Shown: positions 1-6,672 of the stretch, one piece after another
Numbering within the stretch: position 1 is the stretch's first letter
Layout: every line of letters starts with the position of its first letter
Origin: a bacterium
GTDB taxonomy: Bacteria > Chloroflexota > Dormibacteria > Aeolococcales > Bog-877
Direction of reading: 5' to 3'
NCBI GenBank assembly: GCA_021798435.1
Contig: JAJZGN010000023.1
Span: 1-14,976 of the forward strand
DNA: 14,976 nt
Position numbers and translations under genes: made by a program
The notes under the pieces: generated by a model
Told to the model about the DNA's origin: nothing
The model's database searches: none
Seen by the model: only the letters and a program-made list of their open reading frames with translations

Positions 1-689
1 TGCGCCGTCCGGTCCGGACCGGACGGCTGCTGCGCCAGCTGCCAGTCCAGAGCTGCGGGCCCGGGCTGCCGCAGATCTCTCACGGGGAGCTCCGGATCCC
101 ACCTGGGGTCGATCGCGCGCAGCCGCCCCAGGTAGTGCGCCTCCAGCTGGTCCAGCGAGTCGTTGCCCGCCAGGTACGGCCAGCGGTCCTCGGTGGGGCG
201 GGGAAGCCAGCCTCCGGCGGCCACCAGCCGAACGTAGTCGCGCAGAGAGACTCCCCCCCGCGGGTCCTCAACCAGGGCGTGGCCGCACTCGTGCACCAGG
301 GTGGAGACCAGGAACCGACGGCGCAGGGTCGGACGCTGGCTGAGCTGAGACACGGGCTCGAGGTCGGGCCAGTCCACGTTGACCCTGAGGGTGCCGCGGT
401 GCCAGGTGGCGAGGGTCCCGGGAGAGAACGTGTCCCCGGGATCGAGGTGCAGCTGGTCGATCAGCCCACGCATCACGTCCTTCACCTGGAGGGGAAGCCG
501 GTCCAGCGCTGACAGGACCTCCAGCTCCCGACCTGCCGTGCCGGCATCGCCGCGACTCCCCATCCCCACGGTGAGGGCGAACTGTTCCTCCGCCCACCGG
601 GCTGGCGAGAGGGCTCGGATCAGGTACTGCGCCCGGGGCTGGAACTGGAGGGGAAGGTGGTACGGGGCCAGATGGGGACGGAAGGGCAC
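1..689 (-). CDS. zincin-like metalloprotein with HECGH motif, C-terminus beyond window
   Basis: An open minus-strand frame of about 229 codons runs from a GTG at 689-687 off the left edge; an in-frame stop (TGA at 698-696) lies three codons upstream of that GTG. The motif LVHECGHALVED places H133, E134 and H137 as a classic HExxH zinc and catalytic triad. E183, in DQLEAHY, is a possible third ligand by gluzincin logic. The N-terminal half (residues 20-120) is mixed helical and unremarkable. I see no signal peptide or membrane segment, so a cytoplasmic protein is likely. No family beyond the general zincin fold is recognised. It lies 40 bp downstream of the 73-aa gene in a probable HIT-moeB-unknown operon. 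No good Shine-Dalgarno precedes the GTG, so the exact start is uncertain. The metal-binding motif is seen directly; peptidase activity is inferred from it. Confidence 0.7.
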   Translation of the reverse strand, partial: MPFRPHLAPYHLPLQFQPRAQYLIRALSPARWAEEQFALTVGMGSRGDAGTAGRELEVLSALDRLPLQVKDVMRGLIDQLHLDPGDTFSPGTLATWHRGTLRVNVDWPDLEPVSQLSQRPTLRRRFLVSTLVHECGHALVEDPRGGVSLRDYVRLVAAGGWLPRPTEDRWPYLAGNDSLDQLEAHYLGRLRAIDPRWDPELPVRDLRQPGPAALDWQLAQQPSGPDRTA

Positions 690-729
690 ACCGGATCAGT
701 CCGCCGGAGCGCCACTCCCGAGGCGGGGA

Positions 730-951
730 TCAGCTCATGTCGGGCCAGGCGGCCGGTTCCGCCTCGCCACTCTCTCCCTCCTCGCCCCCGACCCGCTGCT
801 GGAAGCGCGCCGCCACCATCTGCTGGGCCATGGCCTTGGGGATTCCAAACTTCACCAGGGACTTGACCTCGTCGGCCATCACCTTGTCGCGGGCGGTCTC
901 CACCGCGGTGATCAGATCTTCGAGCGCGACCGTTCCTTGCTTCACGACCAC
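730..951 (-). CDS. small hypothetical protein, 73 aa, helical
   Basis: This is a short minus-strand gene between the E1-like gene (49 bp upstream) and the HECGH gene (40 bp downstream). Its opening (VKQGTVALEDLITAVETA) and centre (FGIPKAMAQQMVAARFQQ) read as amphipathic helices. The tail is acidic and low in complexity (GGEEGESGEAEPA). No known domain is recognised. The GTG at 951-949 follows AGGAT too closely; a second in-frame GTG at 945-943 sits about 7 nt after AGGA and may be the true start, giving 71 aa. Supporting evidence is operon position, a ribosome-binding site and non-random composition. Function is unknown. It does not end in Gly-Gly, so it is not a ThiS/MoaD-type sulfur carrier for the adjacent E1-like enzyme. 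Confidence 0.6.
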   Translation of the reverse strand: MVVKQGTVALEDLITAVETARDKVMADEVKSLVKFGIPKAMAQQMVAARFQQRVGGEEGESGEAEPAAWPDMS

Positions 952-1000
952 ATCCTACCCCGGCGACACGGCGCCGAACCCGGCATCTCGGGAGGCCTCC

Positions 1001-2185
1001 TCAGACCGCCATCGCGGGGAGGTTGGGGTTGAGGCAGAAACCCTCGTAGTCGATGGGGGCGGTGATCGTGGGCCGCTGGCCGCAGACCGGGCAGTTGGGG
1101 TCCTTGCGGATCCGGAACTCCCGGAACTCCATCGCCAGCGCGTCGACATGCAGCAGCCGGCCGCTGAGCACCTCCCCGATCCCCAAGATCAGCTTCACCA
1201 CCTCGGTCGCCTGCACCAGCCCAACCAGCCCCGGGAGCACCCCCAGCACCCCGGCCTCGGCGCAGGACGGCGCCTCCTCGGGAGGGGGAGGCGCGGGGTA
1301 GCGGCACCGGTAGCACGGCGAGGCCCCGGGGACCATGGTTGTGACCTGACCCTCGAAGCGGAAGATCCCCCCGTCCACCAGCGGCTTCCCCAGAAACACC
1401 GCCACGTCGTTCACCAGGTAGCGGGTGGGGAAGTTGTCGCAGCCGTTGACGATCACGTCGTAGCCGGCGAGGACCTCCTCGGCGTTGGAGCTGTCCAGAT
1501 GCAGGTTGTGCTCCACCACCTTGACCTCGGGGTTCAAAGCGGTGAGGGCCACGGCCGCGGACCGGGTCTTCAGCATCCCCAGCCGGTCCTCGGTGTGGAT
1601 GATCTGGCGCTGGAGATTGCTCCGCTCCACCTTGTCGAAGTCAACCAGCCCCAGGGTCCCCACCCCCGCGGCGGCCAGGTAGTAGGCGACGGGGGCGCCC
1701 AGGCCGCCGGCCCCGATGATCAGCACCTTGGAGTCCAGGAGCCTGGCCTGCCCCACCTCCCCCACCTCGGAGAGGAGGAAGTGGCGGCTGTATCGCTCCC
1801 GCTGTTCCGCTGTGAGCGCCCGTGGCACCCGGTAAGGGAACCCCCGGTCCTTCCAGGAGCCGAACCCTCCCTTGAGGGAGCGGACATCGGTGTAGCCCAT
1901 CTGCCTCAGGGTCCGGCCCGCCAGCAGCGAGCGCACCCCTGCGGCGCAGTAGATGGTGACCGGCCGGGAGCGATCCGGAATCGCCGCCTCCACCTGGAGC
2001 TCGAGGTAGCCGCGGGGGATGTGGATGGCGGAGGCGATCAGCCCCTGCGCCACCTCCTCCGGCTCCCGGACGTCGAGGACGACGTGCTGGGGGTCGCGCT
2101 CCATGGCCTCGCGCAGCCAGGGACAGTCGACCTCGGGGACCTCGAGGCGGGCCTGCTCCAGTAGGTCGCGTGAGTTTATGGTCAT
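1001..2185 (-). CDS. moeB: rhodanese-MoeB/ThiF fusion, E1-like sulfur-carrier adenylyltransferase
   Basis: Residues ~15-117 form a rhodanese domain with active-site loop CAAGVRS (C80), expected to hold a persulfide. Residues ~122-385 form an E1-like domain: the ATP loop GAGGLG (158-163), RSNLQRQ and CDN (249-251), a candidate catalytic cysteine in SCAEAGVLG (C308), and two CxxC zinc pairs (C291/C294 and C365/C368). Such enzymes adenylate the C-terminal Gly-Gly of MoaD, ThiS or CysO and hand over sulfur for molybdopterin, thiamine, cysteine or tRNA thiolation. The ATG start has GGGAG 6 nt upstream. The domain order is odd: canonical MoeZ/MOCS3 carries rhodanese at the C-terminus, so this is not a simple MoeZ orthologue. 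No sulfur-carrier gene is visible nearby, so the pathway is unresolved. It lies 69 bp downstream of the HIT gene. Confidence 0.9.
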   Translation of the reverse strand: MTINSRDLLEQARLEVPEVDCPWLREAMERDPQHVVLDVREPEEVAQGLIASAIHIPRGYLELQVEAAIPDRSRPVTIYCAAGVRSLLAGRTLRQMGYTDVRSLKGGFGSWKDRGFPYRVPRALTAEQRERYSRHFLLSEVGEVGQARLLDSKVLIIGAGGLGAPVAYYLAAAGVGTLGLVDFDKVERSNLQRQIIHTEDRLGMLKTRSAAVALTALNPEVKVVEHNLHLDSSNAEEVLAGYDVIVNGCDNFPTRYLVNDVAVFLGKPLVDGGIFRFEGQVTTMVPGASPCYRCRYPAPPPPEEAPSCAEAGVLGVLPGLVGLVQATEVVKLILGIGEVLSGRLLHVDALAMEFREFRIRKDPNCPVCGQRPTITAPIDYEGFCLNPNLPAMAV

Positions 2186-2254
2186 CTGTCGCTCCCAGCC
2201 GACTTGGCACCCCGGACGGAAATCCGACCTGGGAACAAGGATAACTCGCCGAGA

Positions 2255-2590
2255 TCAGGCAGGCAGCCGGCGCATCTCCCCGGCCAGTACGTGCACATGG
2301 AGGTGCGGAACCGTCTGGCCGCCCCCCTGGCCCACGCTGACGTAGAAGCGGTACCCGTCGGCGTGGCCGAGCTCCTCGGCCACCTTGTGGGCGGCTTTGG
2401 TCAGGCGCAGCCAGAGGTCCGCGTCGTCCATCTGGCGCAGGTCGTCGATGTGCCGCTCGGGCACCACCAGGGCGTGGGTGGAGGCGGCAGGGTGGATGTC
2501 CAGGAAGGCGATGATGCCCTCCTCCCGCAGCACCAGGTTGGCGGGCAGCTCACCGTTCACGATCCGGCAGAAGACGCAGTCATCGGGCAT
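2255..2590 (-). CDS. HIT family nucleotide hydrolase (HinT-like)
   Basis: This 111-aa protein has the complete histidine-triad signature HLHVHV at residues 96-101 (H96, H98, H100), preceded by the usual GQTVP. The N-terminal CVFC (C5/C8) with H47 and H96 matches the zinc site of many bacterial HIT proteins. HIT proteins of the HinT branch hydrolyse purine nucleoside phosphoramidates, including aminoacyl adenylates, in the cytosol; the exact substrate here is unknown. Length and start fit the family. The ATG at 2590 has only a weak upstream AAGATGG. It is probably the first gene of the leftward operon with the E1-like gene and is transcribed divergently from the FolD-like gene across 188 bp. 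Confidence 0.93.
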   Translation of the reverse strand: MPDDCVFCRIVNGELPANLVLREEGIIAFLDIHPAASTHALVVPERHIDDLRQMDDADLWLRLTKAAHKVAEELGHADGYRFYVSVGQGGGQTVPHLHVHVLAGEMRRLPA

Positions 2591-2778
2591 GGGGCCATCT
2601 TAGGCTGCGGCTGAGCTCCCGCGGACCAGGGCCCGCTGCGCCGGGCCCGCAACCCCTGGTACGTTCCTTAAATCGCCTCCCGAGAACCGCGCCACCGCCC
2701 AGCCCCCCTTCCGACCGGGGCGCCCCCAGCGGCCCGGAGCCACCCCGCTGCCGACAGCCGGCCGGGACCCGCATCCTG
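2591..2778. other. divergent intergenic region between HIT and FolD-like genes
   Basis: This 188-bp spacer must hold the promoters of both divergent genes. The only AT-rich patch is near 2660-2672 (TTCCTTAAATC). I could not find a convincing -35/-10 pair with correct spacing on either strand, nor an operator-like inverted repeat or RNA structure I recognise. Confidence 0.4.
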
Positions 2779-4038
2779 ATGCCCCTGCTCGACCTCTCCG
2801 TCCTCGGACTGGAGCTCCGCTCGGAGCTGGGGAACCGTTCCCGGGCCCGGCGGCGACCCTTCCGGCTGGGGGTGCTGGTGGAGGAGGGCAATGTCGCCGG
2901 CCGGTCCTTCGCCCGCTCCTTGGAGCGGGAGTCGAGGGAGGCGGGGATCGAGGTGGACCAGCGGCTGGCACCGCGGGACCTCCCCGAGGCGACCCTCCTC
3001 CTGCTGGATGAGCTGGTCCTGGACCCCACGGTGGACGGGGTGGTCGTGGTCCAGCCGGTCAGCTCGCTGGCCCCGGGAACCGTGGAGGCCCACCTCCCCG
3101 CCAGCAAGGACGTCGAGGCCGTGACCCCGGCGGCCCAGGCGGCCGCCGCCGCCGGCCTGCGGCGGGGCACCCCGGTGGCCGAGGCCTGCCTGGCCACCCT
3201 CCGCCACCTGGAATACGACCTCACTGAGACCGCGGTGCTGCTGATCGGGCACGGACCCACGGGCGGCCGGCCGATCGCCCAGCGGCTGCTGGCCGCCGGT
3301 GCCCAGGTCACGGTGGTGCAGCACGACGTGGATCGGATGGATCCCCTCCCCGCCTACCAGGTGCTGATCTCCGCTGTGGGGATAGCCGGGATCATCCCCG
3401 CCCGGGTGGTGCGCCCGGGGTCGACGGTGCTGGATGTCGGCACCTCGATGGTGGACGGGGCCCTCCGCGGAGACGTCGGCACCGTGGCAGCGGCCTCTGC
3501 CGCTCGGGTGACCCCGGTCCCGGGCGGCATCGGTCGGGTGACCTCGATATGTGCCCTTCTCTCCCTGACGGAGCTCGCCCAGCTCAGCCCGGGGCCGGTC
3601 GCCTCCTGGTCGCTGCTGGAGGCGGTGGCACGCCTGCTCTCGCCCCGGGACCCGGCTGGGGGAGCGGCCGCGGCGGCGATCACCGGGGCGCTGGCGGCCG
3701 CCCTGGACGGTCTCTGCCGGATGCACGAGGACCCCCAGGAGATCGCCAGCTCCGGCCACAGCGCGGCCAGGTTGCTGCTCGCCGCGGACCACGACCGCCA
3801 GGCGTTCGGCGCCTTCCAGCGAGCCCAGAGGCGGCACCAGGGCGAGGCCCACGCCCGGCAGGCGGCATTGGCCAGCCCGGAGGAGATCGCAGCCGCTCTC
3901 GCCGAGCTCGAGGCCCGGTTGCGCGGGCTGCGCACCACGGCGGCGCTAGAGCTGGACCGCCGGCTGGCGCTGGAGATCACCGGGGCGGCGCGGGAGGCGG
4001 TGCTCCGCCTTCGTGAGGAGTTCGCCGCCCAGGGCTGA
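2779..4038 (+). CDS. FolD-like domain fused to formimidoyl-THF cyclodeaminase-like domain
   Basis: Residues 1-270 follow the FolD fold in order: LLDLSVLGLELR (like ILDGK), DGVVVVQPV, PASKDVEAV, RGTPVAEACLATL, the nucleotide-binding HGPTGGRPIAQRLL (158-171) and PVPGGIGRVTS (246-256). Residues ~275-419 resemble the cyclodeaminase C-terminal domain of FTCD: PAGGAAAAAITGALAAAL (292-309) corresponds to the family's PGGGSVAALAGALGAAL, followed by a DHDRQAFGAFQRA-type helix. FolD normally interconverts methylene-, methenyl- and formyl-THF; cyclodeaminase makes methenyl-THF and ammonia from formimino-THF. By my alignment the FolD Tyr, Lys, Gln and Asp of the active site are F44, L48, V91 and E113 here, so the FolD half is probably not a normal enzyme. 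The start matches the family N-terminus, though the ribosome site is weak. Its stop abuts that of the convergent dehydrogenase. Confidence 0.85.
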   Translation: MPLLDLSVLGLELRSELGNRSRARRRPFRLGVLVEEGNVAGRSFARSLERESREAGIEVDQRLAPRDLPEATLLLLDELVLDPTVDGVVVVQPVSSLAPGTVEAHLPASKDVEAVTPAAQAAAAAGLRRGTPVAEACLATLRHLEYDLTETAVLLIGHGPTGGRPIAQRLLAAGAQVTVVQHDVDRMDPLPAYQVLISAVGIAGIIPARVVRPGSTVLDVGTSMVDGALRGDVGTVAAASAARVTPVPGGIGRVTSICALLSLTELAQLSPGPVASWSLLEAVARLLSPRDPAGGAAAAAITGALAAALDGLCRMHEDPQEIASSGHSAARLLLAADHDRQAFGAFQRAQRRHQGEAHARQAALASPEEIAAALAELEARLRGLRTTAALELDRRLALEITGAAREAVLRLREEFAAQG

Positions 4039-5034
4039 TCAGGGGATGAGGACCGCGGCCCCCCGCACCCCGTCCGTCTTGAGCTTCATGAGCGCCTGAT
4101 TTGCCTCCTCCAGCGGGAACTCCTCGTGCTGGGTGCGGATCGGGATCTCGCTCGCCAGGTGGAGGAGCTCCGCGCTGTCCTGGCGGGTGAAATTGGCCGC
4201 GCTCTGGACCCTCCGCTCCCAGTAGAGGTGCTGGTATTCGAACTCGGGAACGTGGTCCAAGTGGATGGCGTTTATCACCAGCGAACCGGCCCGGTCCAGG
4301 GCCCGGAGCGCGTCCACCACCACCTCACCCGCCGGGGCGAAGGTGATCGCCGCCTGCAAGGGCTCGGGAGGCTGCTGACCTGGAGCCCCGACCCAGGCGG
4401 CCCCGCTGGCGCGGGCTCGCTCCTGGGCTGGAGTCCCCCTGGTCACCACATACACCTGGCACCCCCGATGGATCGCCACCTGGGCCACCAGGAGCGCTGA
4501 GGCGCCGAAGCCGTACAGGCCGAGCCGGTCGCCTGGCCCGACCTCGGTCAGCTTGAAGGAGCGGTAGCCGATGATGCCGCCGCAGAGCAGTGGAGCGGCC
4601 TCCACAGCGGTAAGCCCCTCGGGCACCCGGTAGCAGTACTCCTCCCGAGCCACCGTGTGGGTGCCGTAGCCGCCGTCCCGGTCCCAACCGGTGAACTCGG
4701 CGCGTCGGCAGAGGTTCTCGCGCCCCCGCCGGCACATGTCGCAGACCCCGCAGGTGTGGGCCAGCCAGCCCACGCCCACCAACTCCCCCTCGGCGAGAGC
4801 TACCACGCCGGGCCCGGCCGCCAACACCCGGCCGACCGCCTGGTGCCCGGGGATCAGGGGAAGGCTGTGCGCCTCCAGGTCGCCCTCGACGATCTGCAGA
4901 TCGGTGCGGCAGACGGCGCAGGCCTGGACCTCGATCAGGACCTCTCCCTCTCCCGGAACCGGATCGGGCCGCGTCACGGGGACCAAAGGAGAGGTGTCGG
5001 CCGCCCCCGGATGGGTCAGTTCCATGGCCCTCAC
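4039..5034 (-). CDS. zinc-dependent alcohol dehydrogenase, AdhA/CAD-like MDR family
   Basis: This 331-aa protein is a medium-chain dehydrogenase/reductase. Catalytic zinc ligands are C42 (CAVCRTD), H64 (IPGHQAVG) and C151 (LLCGGIIGYR). The structural zinc lobe is C95, C98, C101 and C109. The Rossmann loop is YGFGASA (174-180). The GHQ and GFGASA variants are typical of the AdhA branch, which oxidises primary alcohols or reduces aldehydes with NAD(P)H. The start is a GTG at 5034-5032; an ATG three codons later (5025) is an alternative, and neither has a strong ribosome site. It is divergent from the MurE-type gene across only 49 bp and convergent with the FolD-fusion gene with zero spacing. 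The physiological alcohol is unknown. Confidence 0.92.
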   Translation of the reverse strand: MRAMELTHPGAADTSPLVPVTRPDPVPGEGEVLIEVQACAVCRTDLQIVEGDLEAHSLPLIPGHQAVGRVLAAGPGVVALAEGELVGVGWLAHTCGVCDMCRRGRENLCRRAEFTGWDRDGGYGTHTVAREEYCYRVPEGLTAVEAAPLLCGGIIGYRSFKLTEVGPGDRLGLYGFGASALLVAQVAIHRGCQVYVVTRGTPAQERARASGAAWVGAPGQQPPEPLQAAITFAPAGEVVVDALRALDRAGSLVINAIHLDHVPEFEYQHLYWERRVQSAANFTRQDSAELLHLASEIPIRTQHEEFPLEEANQALMKLKTDGVRGAAVLIP

Positions 5035-5083
5035 ATTCCAATTGTGACGCCCCCGAGAAGGGGAGGCGCACTACGCTTGGGCC

Positions 5084-6586
5084 ATGCGCTGGTCGGAGCT
5101 CAAGCTCCCCTTCGGCCCCCCCGCCGCGGCCGACCCCGAGGTCGATGAGGCGGTGTACGACTCCCGCCGGGCGGGCCCCAGGAGGGTGTTTTTCGCCGTC
5201 TCGGGGACTCATGTGGATGGCCACGACTTCGTCGCCGCCGCCCTCCGAAGCGGGACCGAGGCTGCGGTGACAGCACACCCGGTGGCCGGAGTGGATCCCG
5301 GGCGGCAGGTGGTCGTGGAGGACACCAGGGTGGCGCTGGGTCAGATGGCGGCGGCCCTGGCGGGCCACCCTTCCCACCACCTGCCGGTGATCGGGGTCAC
5401 CGGCACCGACGGCAAGACCACCACCTCGATCCTCCTCCGAGCGGCCCTCACCCCCTCCTTGAGGAATGTGGGCTCGATAACGACGGTGGACTTCCGGATG
5501 GGAGAGTTGGTGGAGCCCAACCTCACCCGGCAGACCACCCTGGAGGCCCCGGAGGTCCAGGGGCTCCTGGGCCGGATGCTGGGGGCGGGATGTCGCGCCG
5601 TGGCCCTGGAGGTCACCTCCCACGCCCTCGCCCTTCATCGCGTGGACGAGGTGCGGTTCCAGGGGGGGGTGTTCACCAACGTGACCCACGACCACCTCGA
5701 CTTCCACGGCAGCTGGGAGGCCTACCTGGAGGCCAAGGCTAAGCTCCTCGCCCTGACCCGGAGGGCTGGGGGTTTCGCGGTCTTGAATCTGGACGACCAC
5801 CGGGCCTACCCGCTGCTGCGCGAGCGCTGGGCGGGCCCGCTGCTCACCTACAGCGCGGCTGGGGACCGGGCCGCGGACGTGTACGCCACCGGGCTGTGGC
5901 CCCAGGACGGCGGCTGGGCGTACACCGCGGTCACCCCATGCGGGACGGCGGAGGTGCGCCTTCAGCTCCCGGGGAGGTGGAACGTGGGCAACTCCCTGGC
6001 GGCGCTGGCCGCGGGGTTGCAGCTGGGCCATCCGCTCCCAGAGCTGGCGGGCGGGCTCGCAGCGCTGGAGAGCGTCCCCGGCCGGATGCAGCGGGTGCGG
6101 CTGGGCCAGCCTTTCGAGGTGGTGGTGGACTACGCCCACACCCCGGCCGCCCTCACCCTCGCCCTCTCGGAGTTGCGCGCCGCCAGCCCCGGCCGTCTCT
6201 GGGTGGTGTTCGGCTCGGCCGGAGAGCGGGACCTTGAGAAGCGGGCAGAGATGGGCCGGATCGCAGCCCGCCTGGCCGACCAGGTGGTGGTCACCAGCGA
6301 GGACCCCAGGGACGAGGATCCGGAGGCGATCATCGCCGAGATCTGCCGGGGGGCCGTTGAGGCCGGAGCCGACTTCGACCACAACCTTCACCGCGAGGCG
6401 GACCGGTCCCGGGCGGTACGGCTGGCGGTGGAGGGCGCACTCCCCGGCGACACCGTCCTGCTGGCCGGCAAGGGGCACGAGCACACAATCCTCACCTCCG
6501 TCGGCGCCCTCCCCTGGGACGAGGCCGCGGAGGCGGAGGCGGCCCTCCGCCGGCGTTTCGGCCCCCGCCAGTCGTCGGATCTTTGA
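5084..6586 (+). CDS. murE: UDP-N-acetylmuramoyl-tripeptide synthetase (MurE-type Mur ligase)
   Basis: This 500-aa protein has all three Mur ligase domains. The N-terminal UDP-binding part includes YDSRRAGPRRVFFAVSGT (25-42). The ATP loop is GVTGTDGKTTT (104-114), with TLEAPE, LEVTSHALALHR (175-186) and NVTHDHLDFHG following. The C-terminal domain carries VVDYAHTP (347-354), GSAGERDLEKR and AGKGHE. MurE adds the third amino acid (meso-DAP, L-Lys or another diamine) to UDP-MurNAc-L-Ala-D-Glu in the cytoplasm. The specificity loop reads SEDPRDEDPEAI (405-416) instead of the DNPR of classical DAP ligases, so the substrate is uncertain. No other cell-wall genes adjoin it, which is unusual because murE normally sits in the dcw cluster. 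A -10-like TACGCT lies 6 nt before the ATG, compatible with leaderless transcription. Confidence 0.92.
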   Translation: MRWSELKLPFGPPAAADPEVDEAVYDSRRAGPRRVFFAVSGTHVDGHDFVAAALRSGTEAAVTAHPVAGVDPGRQVVVEDTRVALGQMAAALAGHPSHHLPVIGVTGTDGKTTTSILLRAALTPSLRNVGSITTVDFRMGELVEPNLTRQTTLEAPEVQGLLGRMLGAGCRAVALEVTSHALALHRVDEVRFQGGVFTNVTHDHLDFHGSWEAYLEAKAKLLALTRRAGGFAVLNLDDHRAYPLLRERWAGPLLTYSAAGDRAADVYATGLWPQDGGWAYTAVTPCGTAEVRLQLPGRWNVGNSLAALAAGLQLGHPLPELAGGLAALESVPGRMQRVRLGQPFEVVVDYAHTPAALTLALSELRAASPGRLWVVFGSAGERDLEKRAEMGRIAARLADQVVVTSEDPRDEDPEAIIAEICRGAVEAGADFDHNLHREADRSRAVRLAVEGALPGDTVLLAGKGHEHTILTSVGALPWDEAAEAEAALRRRFGPRQSSDL

Positions 6587-6602
6587 CTTTTTGTTCTTGA
6601 CG
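6582..6602 (+). repeat. promoter-upstream box, copy 1
   Basis: The box reads TTTGACTTTTTG, then TT, then CTTGACG. It matches the box at 10918-10938 in 19 of 21 bases; the only differences are the two central bases. It overlaps the murE stop codon (6584-6586) and its last six bases are the -35 hexamer of the GntR-operon promoter. TTGAC occurs at 6583 and 6597, 14 bp apart. It is probably a shared regulatory site or extended promoter element. Confidence 0.6.
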
Positions 6603-6625
6603 CGTCACCTTCCCGGGTGTAGAGT
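6597..6625 (+). promoter_or_regulatory. sigma70-type promoter of the GntR operon
   Basis: A -35 TTGACG (6597-6602) and a -10 TAGAGT (6620-6625) are separated by exactly 17 bp. A start point near 6632 would give a leader of about 40 nt to the GntR ATG. A perfect 10-bp palindrome TGACGCGTCA (6598-6607) overlaps the -35. Confidence 0.65.
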
Positions 6626-6635
6626 CTCGGCGTCG

Positions 6636-6650
6636 GGGCGGTGACCGCCC
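6636..6650. promoter_or_regulatory. candidate operator, 7-bp perfect inverted repeat with 1-nt centre
   Basis: GGGCGGT-G-ACCGCCC lies just downstream of the predicted start point and 22 bp before the GntR ATG. This is a common place for an autoregulatory operator. It could also act as a weak RNA hairpin. Binding by the adjacent regulator is inference only. Confidence 0.4.
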
Positions 6651-6672
6651 GCGGGCCGCAGTGGGAGGAGCC

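Noticed and set aside
730..951. Sulfur-carrier protein (ThiS/MoaD/CysO) for the adjacent E1-like enzyme
   Set aside because: It lacks the C-terminal Gly-Gly and the beta-grasp pattern; it is helical with an acidic tail ending in PDMS.
737..2164. Long plus-strand open frame (475 codons) antisense to the E1-like gene
   Set aside because: High GC keeps antisense frames open. Its translation is rich in His, Pro, Gly, Gln and Val without motifs, whereas the minus strand encodes a clear enzyme.
4325..6484. 719-codon minus-strand frame across murE
   Set aside because: It has no recognisable domain, is low in complexity and overlaps two well-supported genes; it is a by-product of GC-rich codon use.
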